Part shown: piece by piece, positions 60,970 to 64,000 of the stretch | Layout: the number at the start of each line of letters is the position of its first letter | Numbering within the stretch: the stretch's first letter is position 1 | Assembly (NCBI GenBank): GCA_025526915.1 | Contig: JAHLKH010000029.1 | Location: forward strand, 124,001 to 188,000 | Direction of reading: 5' to 3' | Origin: Entophlyctis helioformis | Taxonomy: Eukaryota; Chytridiomycota; Chytridiomycetes; Chytridiales; Chytriomycetaceae | Length of the DNA stretch: 64,000 bases | Notes under the pieces: generated by a model | Databases searched by the model: none | Seen by the model: only the letters and a program-made list of their open reading frames with translations | Told to the model about the DNA's origin: nothing | Program-made: the position numbers and the translations under genes

Positions 60970-61702
60970 TCTGCATCAGAACCAGCAGCCGACCGTCGCT
61001 CTGCTGACAGTCGCTCTGATGCTGTGTGTGCACTGACGGCTGCCACTGCTGACAGATGCACAGCACGCACTCACCCACAGCCGCTCCAACCAGCTGCTTC
61101 TCTCGTCGCCCAACAACAACAACGAACGACAGAATTGCGGCCGTCGTTTCCATCGGAGCCAGCAGTCGCTCCCCCTGCTGACAGTCGCTCTGATGCTGTG
61201 TGTGCACTGACGGCTGCCACTTCTGACAGATGCACAGCACGCACTCACCCACAGCCGCACCACCCACAGCCAGCCGTTCCAACCAGCTGCTTCTCTCGTC
61301 GCCCAACAACAACGACGAACGACAGAATCGCGGTCTCGATCTTGCCAGCCTCCAGCCAGCCGTCGCTCTGCTGACTGCCGCTCTGATGCTGCTGTGTGTG
61401 CACCGACGGCTGCCACTGCTGACAGACTTACTGCACGCACCCACTCACAGCCGCACCACCCACAGCCAGCCGCACCAACCAGCTGCTTCTCTTGTCGCCC
61501 AACAACAACGACGAACGACAGAATCGCGGCTGTCATTTCCATCGGAGCCAGCAGCCGACCGTCGCTCTGCTGACAGTCGCTCTGATGCTGCTGTGTGTGC
61601 ACTGACGGCTGCCGCTGCTGACAGATGCACAGCACGCACTCGCCCACAGCCGCACCACCCACAGCCAGCCGCACCAACCAGCTGCTTCTCTTGTCGCCCA
61701 AC
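60970..61702. repeat. about 200-bp tandem repeat, four imperfect copies
   Basis: A unit containing GACAGTCGCTCTGATGCTG, GCACTGACGGCTGCCACTGC, CAGCACGCACTCACCCACAG and GCTTCTCTCGTCGCCCAACA recurs four times with small indels. The repeat has no coding logic of its own. It ends exactly where the first LINE copy's 3' tail begins, so it was the insertion site. Confidence 0.85.
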
Positions 61703-62764
61703 AACAGGGTTAGGAGATAAGAGTCGTTTATTGAGGCATTGTTGTGACACCACCAATAGTGTCCCAGCCTATTCTCCACCAACTAGACCGATGATCCGGT
61801 CTGTGATGGTTTTGAAAGCGTTGAACTTTCGTCTGTTGAGCAGATAGTCGAGGACAGTGAACCACTGGCCGTACATGCTATCCGCTGGTAAGTCAGGGTG
61901 AGCTGCTCTGTACCATTCTCTGTGCTCGTCTCTTGCACGCGCAAATGCCGTGCTGGACAAGAGTGCCTGGAACTGCTCGTCGTCCGGGAGGATGTTGCAG
62001 TTGTTGATGTGGAATCTGGTGAGTGGAGCATTGGGGTGCTGTGGGCAGCGGGCAGGGCCAATTGCAAACAGCGTGCCAGAGCGCCACTTGATAGCGCGGT
62101 GTCGCAGCTTCTTGTCTCGGATGTGGACCACAGGATCCACCTTGGACTTGGACAGCTTGAAGCCGTGCAGATATCCTGGGAGTGGACCGCCGCGACGAAG
62201 AATCGCCTGGCGTCGGTCTTGGAGCCATGATTTCCAGTCTGGTCGCTGGCCCTGCTGTTGTCGCTGAGCTGCGGCCATCCCGTTGAACTCTTGGCAGATG
62301 GGTGGCTCGTCGAGCAAGCCTGGATGTGCTGATCCACCCGCTGGCCGGTGGAGAAGGTGGCGACCCGTCCGCTCGGCTTGGCCGTGTGGAGTGAGGGTGC
62401 TGGCTGTGAAGAGTGGATGCTGTGGTGCAGTGTCCTGCAGCCGTTGTGCCTGCATGAAGAATGTCCCACGGACTTGCTCGCCAAAAGCGTCTGGCCGCGG
62501 TATGCTTGCCATCAGGTGGTGCACATTTGGCCTGTTGCGGACGCCGAACACCCATGCCAGTGCCTTGGAGACAATCTGGCTGCGGGTGGTCATGAACATA
62601 TTGCGTCTCTGCATCTCGCCGTGGACAGCAAGGCTGATCCACTGCGAGCATGCCTCCCAGCAGTAGTTCATCTTGGGCAGAATGAACGTCTTGAGGACAG
62701 TGAGCCGCGTGGATGTCGACCATTGGCGTCTAGTCGCCATGCAGTATCGCAGCAGTCTGTCTTA
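61703..62764 (-). mobile_element. 5'-truncated LINE (non-LTR retrotransposon), copy 1
   Basis: On the minus strand it encodes about 320 residues of the end of a non-LTR reverse transcriptase ORF: TSTRLTVLKTFILPKMNYCW, MQRRNMFMTTRSQIVSKALA, then a zinc-knuckle-like end (CPQHPNAPLTRFHINNC) and KFNAFKTITDRIIGLVGGE, with a stop at 61769. The 3' tail is AATAAACGACTCTTATCTCC followed by TAACCC, which abuts the 200-bp repeat. The 5' end is cut at about 62,764, inside the reverse transcriptase thumb region, exactly where the tail of copy 2 starts. Confidence 0.85.
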
Positions 62765-64000
62765 GGGTTAGGAGATAAGAGTCGTTTATTGAGGCATTGT
62801 TGTGACACCACCAATAGTGTCCCAGCCTATTCTCCACCAACTAGACCGATGATCCGGTCTGTGATGGTTTTGAAAGTGTTGAACTTTCGTCTGTTGAGCA
62901 GATAGTCGAGGACAGTGAACCACTGGCCATATGTGCTATCCGCTGGTAAGTCGGGGTGAGCCGCTCTGTACCATTCTCTGTGCTCGTCTCTTGCACGCGC
63001 AAATGCCGTGCTGGACAAGAGTGCCTGGAACTGCTCGTCGTCCGGGAGGATGTTGCAGTTGTTGATGTGGAATCTGGTGAGTGGAGCATTGGGGTGCTGT
63101 GGGCAGCGGGCAGGGCCAATTGCAAACAGCGTGCCAGAGCGCCACTTGATAGCGCGGTGTCGCAGCTTCTTGTCTCGGATGTGGACCACAGGATCCACCT
63201 TGGACTTGGACAGCTTGAAGCCGTGCAGATATCCTGGGAGTGGACCGCCGCGACGAAGAATCGCCTGGCGTCGGTCTCGGAGCCATGACTTCCAGTCTGG
63301 TCGCTGGCCCTGCTGTTGTCGCTGAGCTGCGGCCATCCCGTTGAACTCTTGGCAGATGGGTGGCTCGTCGAGCAAGCCTGGATGTGCTGATCCACCCGCT
63401 GGCCGGTGGAGAAGGTGGCGACCCGTCCGCTCGGCTTGACCGTGTGGAGTGAGGGTGCTGGCTGTGAAGAGTGGATGCTGTGGTGCAGTGTCCTGCAGCC
63501 GTTGTACCTGCATGAAGAATGTCCCACGGACTTGCTCGCCAAAAGCGTCTGGCCGCGGTATGCTTGCCATCAGGTGGTGCACATTGGGTCTGTTGCTGAC
63601 GCCGAACACCCATGCCAGTGCCTTGGAGACAATCTGGCTGCGGGTGGTCATGAACATATTGCGTCTCTGCATCTCGCCGCGGACAGCAAGGCTGATCCAC
63701 TGTGAGCATGCCTCCCAGCAGTAGTTCATCTTGGGCAGAATGAACGTCTTGAGGACAGTGAGCCGCGTGGATGTCGACCATTGGCGTCCAGTCGCCATGC
63801 AGTATCGCAGCAGTCCGTCTGTGCTCGTGTGCTGTGCTGTCATGAGCTTGTCCCACTGTGCGCCGTCACGCTTGAAGGGCACGCCCAGATACGTGTACTC
63901 GGATGGGGTGGGCAGCAGGGTGCCGCCAATGTGGAACCGGTCGCCAATGGATGTGCCGAGGACGCCCGACTTGGCTGGATTCCACTGCATCCCGTTGTCT
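62765..64000 (-). mobile_element. LINE copy 2, continues beyond the window
   Basis: Nearly identical to copy 1 and in the same direction, offset by 1,058 bases; stop at 62827. It reaches further 5' than copy 1 and shows the non-LTR reverse transcriptase motif YTYLGVPFKRDG near 63,880, with PAKSGVLG before it. The window ends within the ORF, so the catalytic YxDD motif is not visible. Its 3' tail ends CTCCTAACCCTAA, nearly two CCCTAA repeats, directly joined to the truncated 5' end of copy 1. Confidence 0.85.

Noticed and set aside
60721..61374. 217-codon plus-strand open frame over the minisatellites
   Set aside because: Its sequence is translation of the 36-bp and 200-bp repeats, with no domain or splice support.
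62765..62776. True telomere at the LINE junction
   Set aside because: Fewer than two TTAGGG repeats are present and sequence continues on both sides; it is better read as the element's own tail, although a telomeric origin of the tail remains possible.

Overview
The window looks like nuclear DNA of a GC-rich, zoosporic (flagellated) fungus, most likely a chytrid. Genes are dense, lie on both strands, and are cut by many short GT-AG introns (mostly about 60-300 nt). The flagellar proteins PACRG and, less surely, PPP1R36 sit beside ordinary fungal genes: cytosolic thiolase Erg10, Ysc84/SH3YL1, Yos1, Rab5, BORCS6, TMEM209, a GH5 steryl-/ceramide-glucosidase. Assignment to Rhizophydiales or a relative is an inference from style (plant-like LRRs, VWA-Hint, attractin-like protein), not shown by a marker gene.

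Bases 1-49,800 are mostly single-copy housekeeping genes. In order: a Ser-rich coiled-coil protein (+), a PPP1R36-like gene (-), an SH3-PX protein (-), a GH5 glucosidase (+), YSC84 (-), ERG10 (+) and a long coiled-coil protein (-). A 1,405-bp tandem array of LURP-one-related (LOR) genes follows (-). Then come a membrane protein (+), a C2H2 zinc-finger factor (-), BORCS6 (-), an attractin-like CUB/EGF/kelch/PSI receptor (+), PACRG (-), RAB5 (+), a PDE9-type phosphodiesterase (+), TMEM209 (-), YOS1 (+) and a VWA-Hint protein (+).

From about 49,800 to the end the character changes to an accessory, probably subtelomeric compartment. It holds a chromovirus integrase relic, a broken ankyrin gene, and a 1,359-residue gene that joins a HeLo/MLKL-like helical N-terminus to a pseudokinase and 24 plant-type leucine-rich repeats. 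Seventeen consecutive repeats lie on one or near-identical 72-nt exons. That gene is cut off by a 0.5-kb inverted-repeat element that supplies its stop codon. Beyond it lie a second chromodomain-integrase relic, two minisatellites and two head-to-tail LINE copies whose 3' tails end in CCCTAA telomere-like repeats.

The most novel items are the HeLo-pseudokinase-LRR gene with its expandable exon array (an NLR/MLKL-like architecture) and the telomere-tailed LINE tandem. Smaller observations include three consecutive microexons in YSC84, a one-base frameshift in the GH5 gene, a GC-AG intron in PACRG, and the triplicated LOR gene with TATA boxes.
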